Below, in pieces: positions 1 to 8,141 of a stretch of DNA of 64,000 nucleotides. The notes under the pieces are model-generated. The model searched no databases and was not told where the DNA came from. It saw only the letters and a program-made list of their open reading frames with translations. The stretch comes from Rhizocola hellebori (lineage in GTDB: Bacteria; Actinomycetota; Actinomycetes; Mycobacteriales; Micromonosporaceae). The DNA is taken from assembly GCF_016862955.1 (NCBI RefSeq), contig NZ_BONY01000002.1:124001-188000 (forward strand). The letters run 5' to 3'. Numbering within the stretch: the first letter of the stretch is position 1; each line of letters opens with the position of its first letter. The translations under genes and the position numbers were made by a program.

Positions 1-1
1 G

Positions 2-931
2 ACCGGACAGTTCCAGAGCAACGCCCGGCCCTGTTATGCCCAGCGGCGCACCCTCATGCTCGACGCCACCCTGGTCGCCACCGATCAGAAGACCTACCAG
101 CAGCTTGCCCCCTACCTTTGGGCAGCAAGCTATCCGGCTTATGACGAATTCGTGACCGCCTTCCTGCGTACGCTGTCGGCGCGCCAGTTCTTCGCCGGCC
201 CGGTCGGGGTGGTGGCAGCCGACACCCCCAGCAACCGCAACGCCTTTGACACCGTGGTCGCGCCCTACCTGCGCGAGGCGAAGGTGACCCCGACCGTGGC
301 CTGGGTCGACACCACCGATCTGGGCACCCTCAACGCCGGGCTGAACCAGGGCGCGGTCGCCTTCCGCAGCAAGGGAATCCGTCAGGTGATGTTCCTCGGC
401 GGCGCGCGCATGGCCTCCTTCTTCCTCACCGCAGCGGCCGCCCAGGACTTCACCGCCCGCTACGCCATCAGCAGCTTCGACAACCCGAGTTTCCTGGTGA
501 ACAACCCGGCCACCATCCCGCAGGCCGCGCTGAAGGACATGATCGGCATTGGCTTCAACCCGAGCCAGGATGTGCCCGACGCCAAATATGCCTTCCCGGC
601 CACGGATGCCGAACGCGCCTGCGTCTCGATCTTCTCGGCCGGTGGCCAGTCGTTCAAGACCCGGGAGAATGCGCGGGTCGCGCTGACCTACTGCGACGCG
701 GCCCGGCTGCTGCACGCCGCCGCGCGCACCCTGGGCGCCGATCTCAACGCGGCCGCCTGGTCGGATGCCGCCCGCTCGCTGGGCCGCGGTTTCCAGCCTG
801 CGACAGGCTTCAGCGGCCTGCTGGGCGCGGGAAGGTTCTCCGCCGCCAACGGTTATCGGGTGCTGGGCTACGAGCAGGGCTGCCGCTGTTTCACCTATCT
901 GAGCGAGGAGGCCAGCTTTGGCAACGGCTGA
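2..931 (+). CDS. ABC transporter substrate-binding protein, branched-chain amino acid type (5' truncated)
   Basis: C-terminal part of an extracellular type-1 periplasmic-binding-fold protein of the Leu/Ile/Val-binding class. The frame is open from base 2 with no start inside the window, so the signal peptide and first lobe lie upstream. The visible part has the alternating strand/helix pattern of this fold and ends next to a LivF ATPase. Its stop lies 14 bases inside the following gene, indicating translational coupling. The ligand cannot be read; LivJ-type proteins bind amino acids, amides or urea. Identification rests on fold pattern plus context. Confidence 0.8.
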   Translation, partial: TGQFQSNARPCYAQRRTLMLDATLVATDQKTYQQLAPYLWAASYPAYDEFVTAFLRTLSARQFFAGPVGVVAADTPSNRNAFDTVVAPYLREAKVTPTVAWVDTTDLGTLNAGLNQGAVAFRSKGIRQVMFLGGARMASFFLTAAAAQDFTARYAISSFDNPSFLVNNPATIPQAALKDMIGIGFNPSQDVPDAKYAFPATDAERACVSIFSAGGQSFKTRENARVALTYCDAARLLHAAARTLGADLNAAAWSDAARSLGRGFQPATGFSGLLGAGRFSAANGYRVLGYEQGCRCFTYLSEEASFGNG

Positions 932-1646
932 CGCGCTGCGGGTCAATGGGCTCGCCGCCGGCTATGGGCCGGTGCAGGTGCTCTTCGGCGTCGAGCTGCG
1001 TGTCGGCGATGGCGAAATGGTGGCGGTGTGCGGGCCCAACGGGGTCGGCAAGAGCACTCTGCTTCGGGTGCTGTCCGGGCTGACCGCGCCGTCGGCTGGA
1101 AGCGTTGCCCTGTATGGCCACGACATCACCAACGACATCACCAACGTGGCCGCTGCCGCCCGGGTGCGGTTGGGTCTGAGCACCGTGGTCGGGCAGGCCG
1201 CCTTCGGATCGCTGACAGTTCTGGAAAATCTTCGCCTTTTCGGGTACCAGACAAAGAAGCCCCAAAAATCCATCACGGCAGCGCTTTCGGTCTTCCCGCG
1301 CCTGCACGAGCGGCGCGACCAGCTGGCCGCCACCCTGTCCGGGGGCGAAAGGCAAATGCTCGCGCTGGCCAAAACCCTTATCCAGCAACCCCGGCTGCTG
1401 CTGATCGACGAGCTGTCGCTGGGTCTGGCCCCGGTGGTGGTCGGCGCGCTGGTGGAAATGGTGCGGCGGCTGAACAGGGCCGGCACCACCGTCGTGGTCG
1501 TCGAACAATCGGTCAACGTGGCACTGTCCCTTGTGGACAGAATGCTGTTCATGGAGAAGGGCGCCATCGTGGCCGAGCACAGCGCCGCCTTCCTGCAAGC
1601 GCAACCGCAGCGGCTGCAATCACTTATCCTGGGCGGCCATTCATGA
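918..1646 (+). CDS. livF: Branched-chain amino acid-type ABC transporter ATP-binding protein (LivF-like)
   Basis: Cytoplasmic ATPase of 242 residues, the usual LivF length. It starts with TTG inside the end of the binding-protein gene. Walker A GPNGVGKST, signature LSGGERQ and Walker B LLLIDE are intact, followed by the switch region. The stop overlaps the ATG of the permease fusion by four bases (ATGA), so stoichiometric synthesis is likely. A start further inside is possible, but TTG keeps the full N-terminal beta strand. The substrate is inferred from family only. Confidence 0.9.
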   Translation: MATADALRVNGLAAGYGPVQVLFGVELRVGDGEMVAVCGPNGVGKSTLLRVLSGLTAPSAGSVALYGHDITNDITNVAAAARVRLGLSTVVGQAAFGSLTVLENLRLFGYQTKKPQKSITAALSVFPRLHERRDQLAATLSGGERQMLALAKTLIQQPRLLLIDELSLGLAPVVVGALVEMVRRLNRAGTTVVVVEQSVNVALSLVDRMLFMEKGAIVAEHSAAFLQAQPQRLQSLILGGHS

Positions 1647-4399
1647 GCGTGGACATCTTGGCGGTGGGCCTGCTGACCGGGCTGCCCTATGGCCTGCTCG
1701 CGGTCGGGCTGGTGCTGGTCTACCGCTCCAGCCGCTTCCTCAACTTCGCCCACGGCGCGATCGGCGTCTTCGGCGCGGCGCTGCTGGGCAGGCTGGTCAA
1801 CGAGCACGGAATCCCTTACTGGGTCGCCTTTCCGCTCGCCCTGGCCGCCGGTGCCGCCTGCGCGGCCGCGATCGAGGCGGGTCTGGTGCGCCGGCTGCGG
1901 CACCGCCCGCGGCTCATCGGCATGATCGTCACGCTGGGCCTGTCCCAGTTCCTTCTGGTGCTGGCGCTGCTGGTGAACCCGCAAGGGCTGAGCGGGCTCA
2001 CCTTCCCCGAGCCACCCGGGCTGCCCTCGTTCACCGTCGGCCGCACCCCGATCGGTCCGGCCCTGACCGCGCTGCTGCTGTTGAGCCCCGTTCTGCTTGC
2101 CGCGCTTGGCATCTTCCTGCGCCACTCCCGGCACGGGCTGGCCATCCGCGGCGCGGCCGACGCCCCGGAAACCGCTTCGCTCAACGGGATTCCAGCCGCC
2201 CGGATGGCCACCATCGCGTGGGCGGTGGCCGGCGGGGTGGCCGCATTCTCCGCCATCCTCGTGACACCGACGCAGGGGGCCCAGTCGATCGAAACGCTCG
2301 GCCCGGAGCTGCTGCTGCGCGGCCTGGCCGGGGCGGTGGTGGCGCGGCTGTCCTCCATCCCGATAGCCTTCGCGGCCTCGCTGGGCATCGGTGTGCTCGA
2401 GCAGATCCTGCTCGCCCAATCCGGTGGACCCGGTCTGGTCGAGGTCGGCCTGGGCGCGGTCATCGTGGTCGCCCTCCTGGCCCAGCCCAAGCTCAGCGGG
2501 CGGCGCGACATCGACTCCGCCAGCTGGCCGGCGATGCCGCTCACCGCACCCACCCTGCTGCGCCGCACGCTCACGGCGCTGGGCCTGCTCGCCGCCGCCG
2601 GCCTGGCCTACCTGATCACCAACGAGACCGCGTCCGTGCTGACCTCGGTGGCCGGATTCGCCCTGGTCGGCCTCTCGGTGTTGCTGGTCACCGGGGTCGC
2701 GGGCGAGCTTTCGCTGGGCCAGTTCGCCTTCGCCGGCATAGCCGCCGCGGTCTCGGTACAGGTGGCCGGGCGCACCGGCAACTTCTTCCTCGGTGTGATC
2801 GCCGGATGCGCGGCCGCCGCGCTCGCCGCGATCCTCATCGGTATCCCCGCCCTGCGCCTGCGCGGCCTGGCCCTGGCCGTCACCACCCTGGCCTTCGCGC
2901 TGGCCACCAGCGCCTGGCTGCTGCGCCAGGATTGGCTGCTGGGCAACGGAATGGCGGCGCCCAAACCGCAGTGGGCGGGCTATCCGCTGCTACTGGCCAA
3001 GGACTACTACCTTTTCGCCCTGCTGATGCTCGCCTTCGGGGTGTGGCTGACCAGCAACCTGCGCCGAAGCGGGTTCGGTCGCGTGCTGAGGGCATTGCGC
3101 GACAACGAGGACGCCGCGCGGGCACTCAGCGTCGCCGCTCCGCTGCGCAAGCTCCAGGCCTACGCGATGGCCGCGATCCTCGCCGGGCTGGGCGGAATCG
3201 TCATCGGACACGGCCAGAGCCAGCTGACCGTCAACAGTTTCCCGGCCGCAGCCGGAATCGACGCCGTCGCCCTGGCCGTCGTGGGCGGCCTCGGCCTGCT
3301 CGGCGGCCCGCTGCTGGGCGCGATCCTGTTCGCCGGCATCCCCGGCCTGGTCGACCTCGGCATCGCCGGCCGCGCCGCACTCACCATCGCCTGGCTCCTG
3401 ATCGTCCTGCTGATCCCGGCGGGCCTGGCCAGCCTCCCCGCCAAACTCCTTACCCGCCACCGCAAACCAGCCACCCCGACCACCCGCACCGGCCGCGGGC
3501 AAGCCGCTGGCCCCACCGCCCCACTCCAGCCCGGCGGCGGGTGGGCGGCTATGCCTGAGGTGGGCGGCGGGCGGCGATGGCTGGGGCACGCGGCAACGGG
3601 GATTGGTGCGGCCCGGTGGCGGCGGGTTCGGCCGGATCAGGCGGGGCGGCTGAGCGTACGCGGGGTGGCGCGGTCGTTTGGCGGGGTTCGGGCGGTGAAT
3701 GGGGTCGATCTCGAAGTCGCGCCCGGCGAGGTCGTGGGCCTGATCGGACCCAACGGCGCGGGCAAGACCACGCTCTTCGAGATCATCGCCGGCTTCACCC
3801 GGCCCGATGCCGGCCGGGTTTCCTTCAACGGCATGGCTGTCACCCAGCTGAGCCCGCAACGCCGGGCCAGGCTCGGGCTGGTCCGATCCTTTCAAGACGC
3901 CCGGCTCTTCCCCGCCATGTCGGTTCGCGAGACCGTCATGGTGGCGGGCGAACGCCTGGCGCCGAGCAACCTGCTCATCGCGGCGCTGGGCGCCACCGAC
4001 CGCGACCGGATGACCGCGGCCCGCGCGAGTGAGCTGCTCGACCTGATGGACCTGCAAGCACAGGCCGAAACTCCCATCGCCGCGCTGTCCACCGGCACCC
4101 GTCGCTTGGTCGAGCTGACCTGTCTGCTGGCGATGCGGCCCACCCTGATGCTGCTCGACGAACCCTCCTCCGGCGTGTCCCACGCCGACGGCCTCGCCCT
4201 CGCGCAGATTTTACGGCGCATCAACCGCGAGCTGGGCATCTCCTTGCTCGTCATCGAACACGATCTGCCGCTGCTGTCGGGCCTGGCTGGCCGGATGGTG
4301 GCCATGGAAGGCGGCCGCGTCATCGCCGGGGGAACCCCCGAACAGGTGCGCACCCACCCCGAAGTTGTCCGATCCTACCTGGGAGTTGCTCATGTCTAA
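1643..4399 (+). CDS. LivH-LivM-LivG triple fusion: two permease domains plus ATPase
   Basis: A 918-residue protein carrying three normally separate Liv subunits. Residues 1 to about 290 form a LivH-type permease, about 305 to 600 a LivM-type permease, then a Pro/Gly/Thr-rich linker, and about 660 to 918 a LivG-type ATPase. In the ATPase I see Walker A GPNGAGKTT near residue 702, a degenerate signature LSTGTRRLVEL near 815 and Walker B LMLLDEP near 837. ATG at 1643 overlaps the LivF stop. An upstream extension of the frame is only a shadow of livF. Together with LivF this gives two different ATPase domains, as in ordinary Liv systems. LivH-LivM fusions are known in actinomycetes; adding LivG on the same chain is less common. 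Confidence 0.9.
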   Translation: MSVDILAVGLLTGLPYGLLAVGLVLVYRSSRFLNFAHGAIGVFGAALLGRLVNEHGIPYWVAFPLALAAGAACAAAIEAGLVRRLRHRPRLIGMIVTLGLSQFLLVLALLVNPQGLSGLTFPEPPGLPSFTVGRTPIGPALTALLLLSPVLLAALGIFLRHSRHGLAIRGAADAPETASLNGIPAARMATIAWAVAGGVAAFSAILVTPTQGAQSIETLGPELLLRGLAGAVVARLSSIPIAFAASLGIGVLEQILLAQSGGPGLVEVGLGAVIVVALLAQPKLSGRRDIDSASWPAMPLTAPTLLRRTLTALGLLAAAGLAYLITNETASVLTSVAGFALVGLSVLLVTGVAGELSLGQFAFAGIAAAVSVQVAGRTGNFFLGVIAGCAAAALAAILIGIPALRLRGLALAVTTLAFALATSAWLLRQDWLLGNGMAAPKPQWAGYPLLLAKDYYLFALLMLAFGVWLTSNLRRSGFGRVLRALRDNEDAARALSVAAPLRKLQAYAMAAILAGLGGIVIGHGQSQLTVNSFPAAAGIDAVALAVVGGLGLLGGPLLGAILFAGIPGLVDLGIAGRAALTIAWLLIVLLIPAGLASLPAKLLTRHRKPATPTTRTGRGQAAGPTAPLQPGGGWAAMPEVGGGRRWLGHAATGIGAARWRRVRPDQAGRLSVRGVARSFGGVRAVNGVDLEVAPGEVVGLIGPNGAGKTTLFEIIAGFTRPDAGRVSFNGMAVTQLSPQRRARLGLVRSFQDARLFPAMSVRETVMVAGERLAPSNLLIAALGATDRDRMTAARASELLDLMDLQAQAETPIAALSTGTRRLVELTCLLAMRPTLMLLDEPSSGVSHADGLALAQILRRINRELGISLLVIEHDLPLLSGLAGRMVAMEGGRVIAGGTPEQVRTHPEVVRSYLGVAHV

Positions 4400-4967
4400 C
4401 CTCACCAGGCGAGCTGCCGCCTTCGTCCTCGGCATCCTCGCGGCGACCGTCCTTTTTGGTGCGAGCCCGGCTCAGGCCGCGCCGACGCTGACGTTGAGCA
4501 AGTCGACCGGTCTCAGCGACGGGGACCGGATCACCGTCAACGGCAGCGGATTCAAGCCCGGCCTCACCCAGATAGCGATCGGCCAGTGCATCGCCGAGGT
4601 GGCCGGGCCGACCGACTGCAACCTGGCCGGCGGCGCCCAGTTCGTCAACGCGGACGCCAACGGGAAGATCCCGGAGGTCACCCTCAAGCTCGCCGTGAAG
4701 TTCGGGAACTTCGACTGCACCAAACGGCAGTGTGTGATCGCGGCCCAGATCCTGCCCTCTGGCAACAACGCCGAGGACATCGCGGCCAACAAGACCAGCA
4801 CCCGCATCACCTTCGGCACCGCCACCACCTCGCCGTCGCCCACCCTGCCCAAGACCGGCCCCGGCGACGAATACGTGGTGATCACCCTGGCCGGTTCCGC
4901 CCTGCTGCTGTGCGGAATCGGCGTCGTGCTCCTGCTACCCCGCCGTAGACGAGCGTGGCGAGCCTGA
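4392..4967 (+). CDS. Sortase-anchored neocarzinostatin-family surface protein (LPKTG)
   Basis: A 191-residue exported protein. A signal peptide of about 29 residues ending ASPAQA is followed by a neocarzinostatin-type immunoglobulin-like domain (TGLSDGDRITVNGSGF start, two cysteine pairs). A Ser/Pro linker, LPKTG at residues 152-156, a hydrophobic helix and an Arg-rich tail then form a complete cell-wall sorting signal. The ATG lies inside the end of the ABC fusion gene (8-base overlap), so it is translated with the transporter. The family includes enediyne-binding apoproteins, but no enediyne genes are nearby. A surface ligand-binding role for the transporter is inference. Start chosen to give a proper signal peptide. 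Confidence 0.85.
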   Translation: MSNLTRRAAAFVLGILAATVLFGASPAQAAPTLTLSKSTGLSDGDRITVNGSGFKPGLTQIAIGQCIAEVAGPTDCNLAGGAQFVNADANGKIPEVTLKLAVKFGNFDCTKRQCVIAAQILPSGNNAEDIAANKTSTRITFGTATTSPSPTLPKTGPGDEYVVITLAGSALLLCGIGVVLLLPRRRRAWRA

Positions 4968-5050
4968 GAGCATTCCGCTACTATGTCGGCTTGCATGACA
5001 ATACTCAGATTTACCGATCTGTTGCATGCCGGCCAGGAAGGAATGCCGCC

Positions 5051-5452
5051 TTGACGCAAGGGACGCCGGATCCCGGCCCGACACCGCCAAACCTGCCCGA
5101 GCCTGGCGTTCCCCTGCGCATCGACGACAGCCACGCCATCGCGGTGTCGAACGCGACCGCCAAGGCCATGAGCCACGCCCGGCAATTCGTCGGCCAGAAC
5201 AACGTCCTGGCCGTTCCGGCTCTCGTGCTGTCCTGCCTCGGCGTGGTCACGTATATCTGTGCGCCGATAGGGGCCATCCTTGGTCACGTGGCCCGCAAGC
5301 AGATCCAGCGGCGCGGCCAGACCGGCGGCGGGTTCGCGCTTGCCGCGGTGATCATCGGCTGGACCGTCACCGGTCTCTACACCTGCGGCATCGTCATTCC
5401 CGTCCTTCTCATCCTGCTCAAGGTAACCGCGATAAGCGGCCTGCTGTCGTGA
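5051..5452 (+). CDS. DUF4190-type small membrane protein
   Basis: A 133-residue protein with a Pro-rich cytoplasmic N-terminus and two hydrophobic helices separated by a short loop with the family pattern of a Gly-rich hairpin followed by GHVARKQI. This matches DUF4190 proteins of actinomycetes, whose function is unknown. The TTG at 5051 is preceded by an AGGAAGGA Shine-Dalgarno sequence about ten bases upstream. The open frame reaches further back but has no better site. It ends directly against the convergent rhodanese gene. Confidence 0.7.
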   Translation: MTQGTPDPGPTPPNLPEPGVPLRIDDSHAIAVSNATAKAMSHARQFVGQNNVLAVPALVLSCLGVVTYICAPIGAILGHVARKQIQRRGQTGGGFALAAVIIGWTVTGLYTCGIVIPVLLILLKVTAISGLLS

Positions 5453-5860
5453 TCAGCTGACGGCGGCGGTGGGCAGCCCGTCGGCCTTCCACGCGGCGAA
5501 GCCGCCGGTGAGGTCGGTCGCGCGCTGAAGCCCGAGATCCAGCAGCGCCGAAGCCGCCAGCGATGAGGTGTACCCCTCCTGGCAGAAGACGATAACCTCG
5601 AGGTCATAGCTGTTCGCCATCGGCAGACGGGCTTCGCAGCGCGGGTCGAAGCGCCACTCCAGCACATTGCGCTCGACCACGAGCGCGCCCGGGATCTCGC
5701 CGTGTTCCGTGCGCTGCGCGACCGGGCGAATGTCCACCAGGATCGCGCCATCCCGTTGCGCGGCAAGGGCTTGCGCCGCACTGACCCGGCGCAGCCGGCG
5801 GCGGGCGGCGGTGAGGACCTCGTCGATGCCGCGCGAGCCCGGCGGAGGCACGTTCACCAC
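5453..5860 (-). CDS. Rhodanese-like domain protein
   Basis: A 135-residue single-domain rhodanese. It has the family LVDIRP motif and the active-site loop FCQEGYTSS with Cys93 as likely sulfur-accepting residue, then GLQRATDLTGGFAAWK near the C-terminus. It starts at GTG 5860 and overlaps the stop of the cysteine dioxygenase gene by seven bases, so the two are almost certainly co-translated. Context suggests sulfur transfer or sulfide/persulfide handling downstream of cysteine oxidation. Rhodaneses and cysteine dioxygenases are a recurrent pair in actinomycetes. Confidence 0.88.
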   Translation of the reverse strand: MVNVPPPGSRGIDEVLTAARRRLRRVSAAQALAAQRDGAILVDIRPVAQRTEHGEIPGALVVERNVLEWRFDPRCEARLPMANSYDLEVIVFCQEGYTSSLAASALLDLGLQRATDLTGGFAAWKADGLPTAAVS

Positions 5861-6339
5861 TGCACTCCCGCCCGATCTACCGAGCTGACTTTTAATCGGT
5901 TTTCACTTATGTGGTACCGGGTCATGCTCTGCAACGCCGGGCCGTAAACGTGCACACTGACCGCGGGAACGCGCCCGTGGTTGAGAATGCGGTGCACATG
6001 ATTTGACCCGAAGCCGCGCCCCTGCCCGGCGCGAAGAGTTTGCTCGACGACAGCCGCCCGCGCCTCACCGCTCACCGTCTGCTCCGTGAGCACGCCGGAG
6101 ACCACAACAAACGCCCCCGCCGAACCGCCGTGGTCGTGCAGGTCGGTGTGCTGACCGGGCAGCCAGGTCAGCAGCCACACCTCGTAATCCGGCTCCTGCG
6201 AAAGCCGGTAGTACCACCGCTCCCGCGGGTTGAACCGCGGCGCCACCGCCCAGTCGTCCGGAGCGGCGGCGAAGCGGCGCGCCACGTCCAGCAGCGACGT
6301 GCGCTGCGCCGTGCGCCCGACAGTGACCGTGCCCGTCAT
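5854..6339 (-). CDS. Cysteine dioxygenase-family cupin protein
   Basis: A 161-residue cupin matching the cysteine dioxygenase type I family, which oxidises L-cysteine to cysteine sulfinate with a mononuclear Fe(II). The HxH motif of cupin motif 1 (LHDHGGSAGAF, His68 and His70) and the third histidine in NHVHRI (residues 114-116) are present, so the three-histidine site looks complete. The ATG at 6339 follows a GGGAGGG ribosome site; an in-frame TTG at 6351 lies inside that site and is less likely. First gene of a two-gene operon with the rhodanese. Confidence 0.88.
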   Translation of the reverse strand: MTGTVTVGRTAQRTSLLDVARRFAAAPDDWAVAPRFNPRERWYYRLSQEPDYEVWLLTWLPGQHTDLHDHGGSAGAFVVVSGVLTEQTVSGEARAAVVEQTLRAGQGRGFGSNHVHRILNHGRVPAVSVHVYGPALQSMTRYHISENRLKVSSVDRAGVQW

Positions 6340-6368
6340 ACACCCTCCCAAGCCCAGCTTCTCGGGAA

Positions 6369-6396
6369 TCCTATCAGACCTATAGGGATTATAGGA
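6369..6396 (-). promoter_or_regulatory. AT-rich promoter/operator island before the cysteine dioxygenase gene
   Basis: A short AT-rich stretch in very GC-rich surroundings. On the minus strand it holds a consensus -10 hexamer TATAAT (6393-6388), about 50 bases upstream of the start codon. A CCTATAGG palindrome (6379-6386) is nested between the inverted arms TCCTAT (6369-6374) and ATAGGA (6391-6396). No good -35 is visible, so an activator or extended -10 may be needed. Regulator unknown. Confidence 0.5.
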
Positions 6397-7090
6397 ATGC
6401 CATCGCGTGGGTCGTGGCGGCTGTGGCGAAGGCTCGGATGAAGGGGTGCGGGCGGGGGCCGTCGGCTAGTTCGGGTTGGAAGAGGGCGGCGAGGTAGAAC
6501 GGGTGGGTGGGCAGCTCGGCGATGCGCACGTCGCCTTCTGTGTCGTGGCCGCTGAAGACCAGCCCGTGGCTGGTGAGGGTTTGCACGTAGGCGGGATTCA
6601 CCCCGTACCGGCAAAAGTAGCGTTCAAAGGTTTGACCTCGGCCGAGCAGGCTTTCGGCGATTGAGCCGGCGGTCAGCTGGACCGCGCCTTGGTGACCGGC
6701 CAGCGAGCAGGCCAGCGGCACGACGATGAGGTCGTCGCCTTCGGGGTTGTTCTCGCCGTGCTGGGCCGAGGAAAGGCCACACACGTTGCGGGCGAATTCA
6801 AGCAGCGCGTGCTGGAAACCTCCGCAGGAGCCCAGGAAGGGCAGGCCGTTCTCGCGGGCTTGGGTGACGGCGGACAGGGCGCCGGTCTCGCTGGCGTAGG
6901 GGCTGCCTGGCAGCAACCAGACCCCATCGAAACCGGTGAGATCGCCGACGTCGGTGGTGGGGATCCAGTAGGCGTCCACGGGCAGCTGTTCGGTCTCGGT
7001 GAGCGCGGTGAGCACGCCCGGGATGCGCTGGTGCGACTGCACAAGCGGCGATCTGTCTCCGACCAGGGCCAGGCGTGGCAGTTTCGGCAT
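6389..7090 (-). CDS. CTP synthase C-terminal-like class I glutamine amidotransferase
   Basis: A 233-residue protein resembling the glutaminase half of CTP synthase without the synthetase half. The nucleophile elbow GSCGGFQH holds Cys89, and HPFYLAALFQPEL near the end supplies the usual His-Glu pair, so the triad looks complete. NCBI-type annotation for this group is CTP synthase C-terminal region-related protein; the acceptor of the ammonia or the real substrate is unknown. It is divergent from the LysR gene, which is a likely regulator by the usual LysR arrangement. Confidence 0.82.
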   Translation of the reverse strand: MPKLPRLALVGDRSPLVQSHQRIPGVLTALTETEQLPVDAYWIPTTDVGDLTGFDGVWLLPGSPYASETGALSAVTQARENGLPFLGSCGGFQHALLEFARNVCGLSSAQHGENNPEGDDLIVVPLACSLAGHQGAVQLTAGSIAESLLGRGQTFERYFCRYGVNPAYVQTLTSHGLVFSGHDTEGDVRIAELPTHPFYLAALFQPELADGPRPHPFIRAFATAATTHAMAFL

Positions 7091-7160
7091 GACCTCACTA
7101 TGGACCGCCTGCAGACTTAAGCACCAACGATGATTCGCGGTCCTTCGATAAGCAACACTG

Positions 7161-8030
7161 ATGGGCGTGGACCCGCATCTTCTGCGAACCTTCGTCTGCG
7201 TGGCCGAGCTGGGCTCCTTCTCGGCGGCGGCGCAGCGGCTGGGCTACACCCAGTCGGCCGTTTCCCAGCACATCGCGGTGCTGGAGTCCGATTTGGGCAC
7301 GCCGGTGCTGCAGCGCAGGCCGGTCGCGCCGACGCTAGCCGGCCAGCGCCTGCTCGAGCACGCTGCCCCGATCCTGCTGCGGCTGGCCGCGGCCCGTGCC
7401 GACGTGGCGCGCGCGGTCGCCCCGCAACCGGCGATGCATCTGGGTGTCACCTCGCTGGCGCTGGTTCCCGGGCTCGCCGCGCTGCTGCCGGCGATGGCAG
7501 AGCTGACCTGCGCCCCGCGTGACGAGGTGGTGGCCGGGGTCGCCGCCGGACGTTTCAGCGCGGGACTGGTGGCCGGGTTGGCCGCGCCGAGCGATCCCTT
7601 GCGGCTCAACGATTTCGGGCCGCTGCACCGGTTTCCGGTCGGGCAGGCCGAACAGGTGGTGGTGGTGGCGCTGGCGCTGGATCATCCGCTGGCGGGCCGG
7701 TCCGGGCTGGCGCTGGCCGATCTGAGCGGGGCGTTCTGGATCGACGCGCCCGGGGCGGCGGTGCCGTTGAGCGATCTGTGGCCGATGCCGGCCCGGGTCT
7801 CGACCCGGCTTCACGGCGACGACGTGCTCACGCTGCTGGCCCTGGTGGCGGCCGGGCATGGGCTGGCGCTGCTGCCGCAGCATCTGGCCGGTACGGCCGG
7901 GGTCGGCTGCGTGCCGATCACCGAGCCGCGGCTGGTGTTCCGCGTCGAGGCGGTGGCCACCAGCGACACGGATCCGCTGCTTGAGCTGCTACGTCAGCGA
8001 ACGGTTGTGCCGGACCGGGGTGGGCTTTAG
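7161..8030 (+). CDS. LysR-family transcriptional regulator
   Basis: A 289-residue LysR protein. The N-terminal winged helix shows the classic pattern LLRTFVCVAELGSFSAAAQRL, then TQSAVSQHIAVLE. The remainder is a periplasmic-binding-like effector domain. It is transcribed away from the amidotransferase gene across a 70-base gap, the usual LysR/target layout, so it probably controls that gene and itself. The effector is unknown. Confidence 0.9.
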   Translation: MGVDPHLLRTFVCVAELGSFSAAAQRLGYTQSAVSQHIAVLESDLGTPVLQRRPVAPTLAGQRLLEHAAPILLRLAAARADVARAVAPQPAMHLGVTSLALVPGLAALLPAMAELTCAPRDEVVAGVAAGRFSAGLVAGLAAPSDPLRLNDFGPLHRFPVGQAEQVVVVALALDHPLAGRSGLALADLSGAFWIDAPGAAVPLSDLWPMPARVSTRLHGDDVLTLLALVAAGHGLALLPQHLAGTAGVGCVPITEPRLVFRVEAVATSDTDPLLELLRQRTVVPDRGGL

Positions 8031-8141
8031 GCTGACGTGTATCGATTCGTGCCGAGAACGGGCGCTCGTGCCGTGTCGAACGTCCAGTCCACGTGGGGCG
8101 TCCGACAACAGTTGCCCCGCCCGAATTTCTCGGAGTAATGC

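Noticed and set aside
1028-1642. N-terminal extension of the ABC triple fusion
   Set aside because: It overlaps livF in another frame; the ATG at 1643 with ATGA coupling is the natural start.
4392-4967. Part of an enediyne antibiotic cluster
   Set aside because: Neocarzinostatin-fold proteins are widespread; no enediyne polyketide synthase or related genes are in the window, and the LPKTG anchor argues for a surface role.
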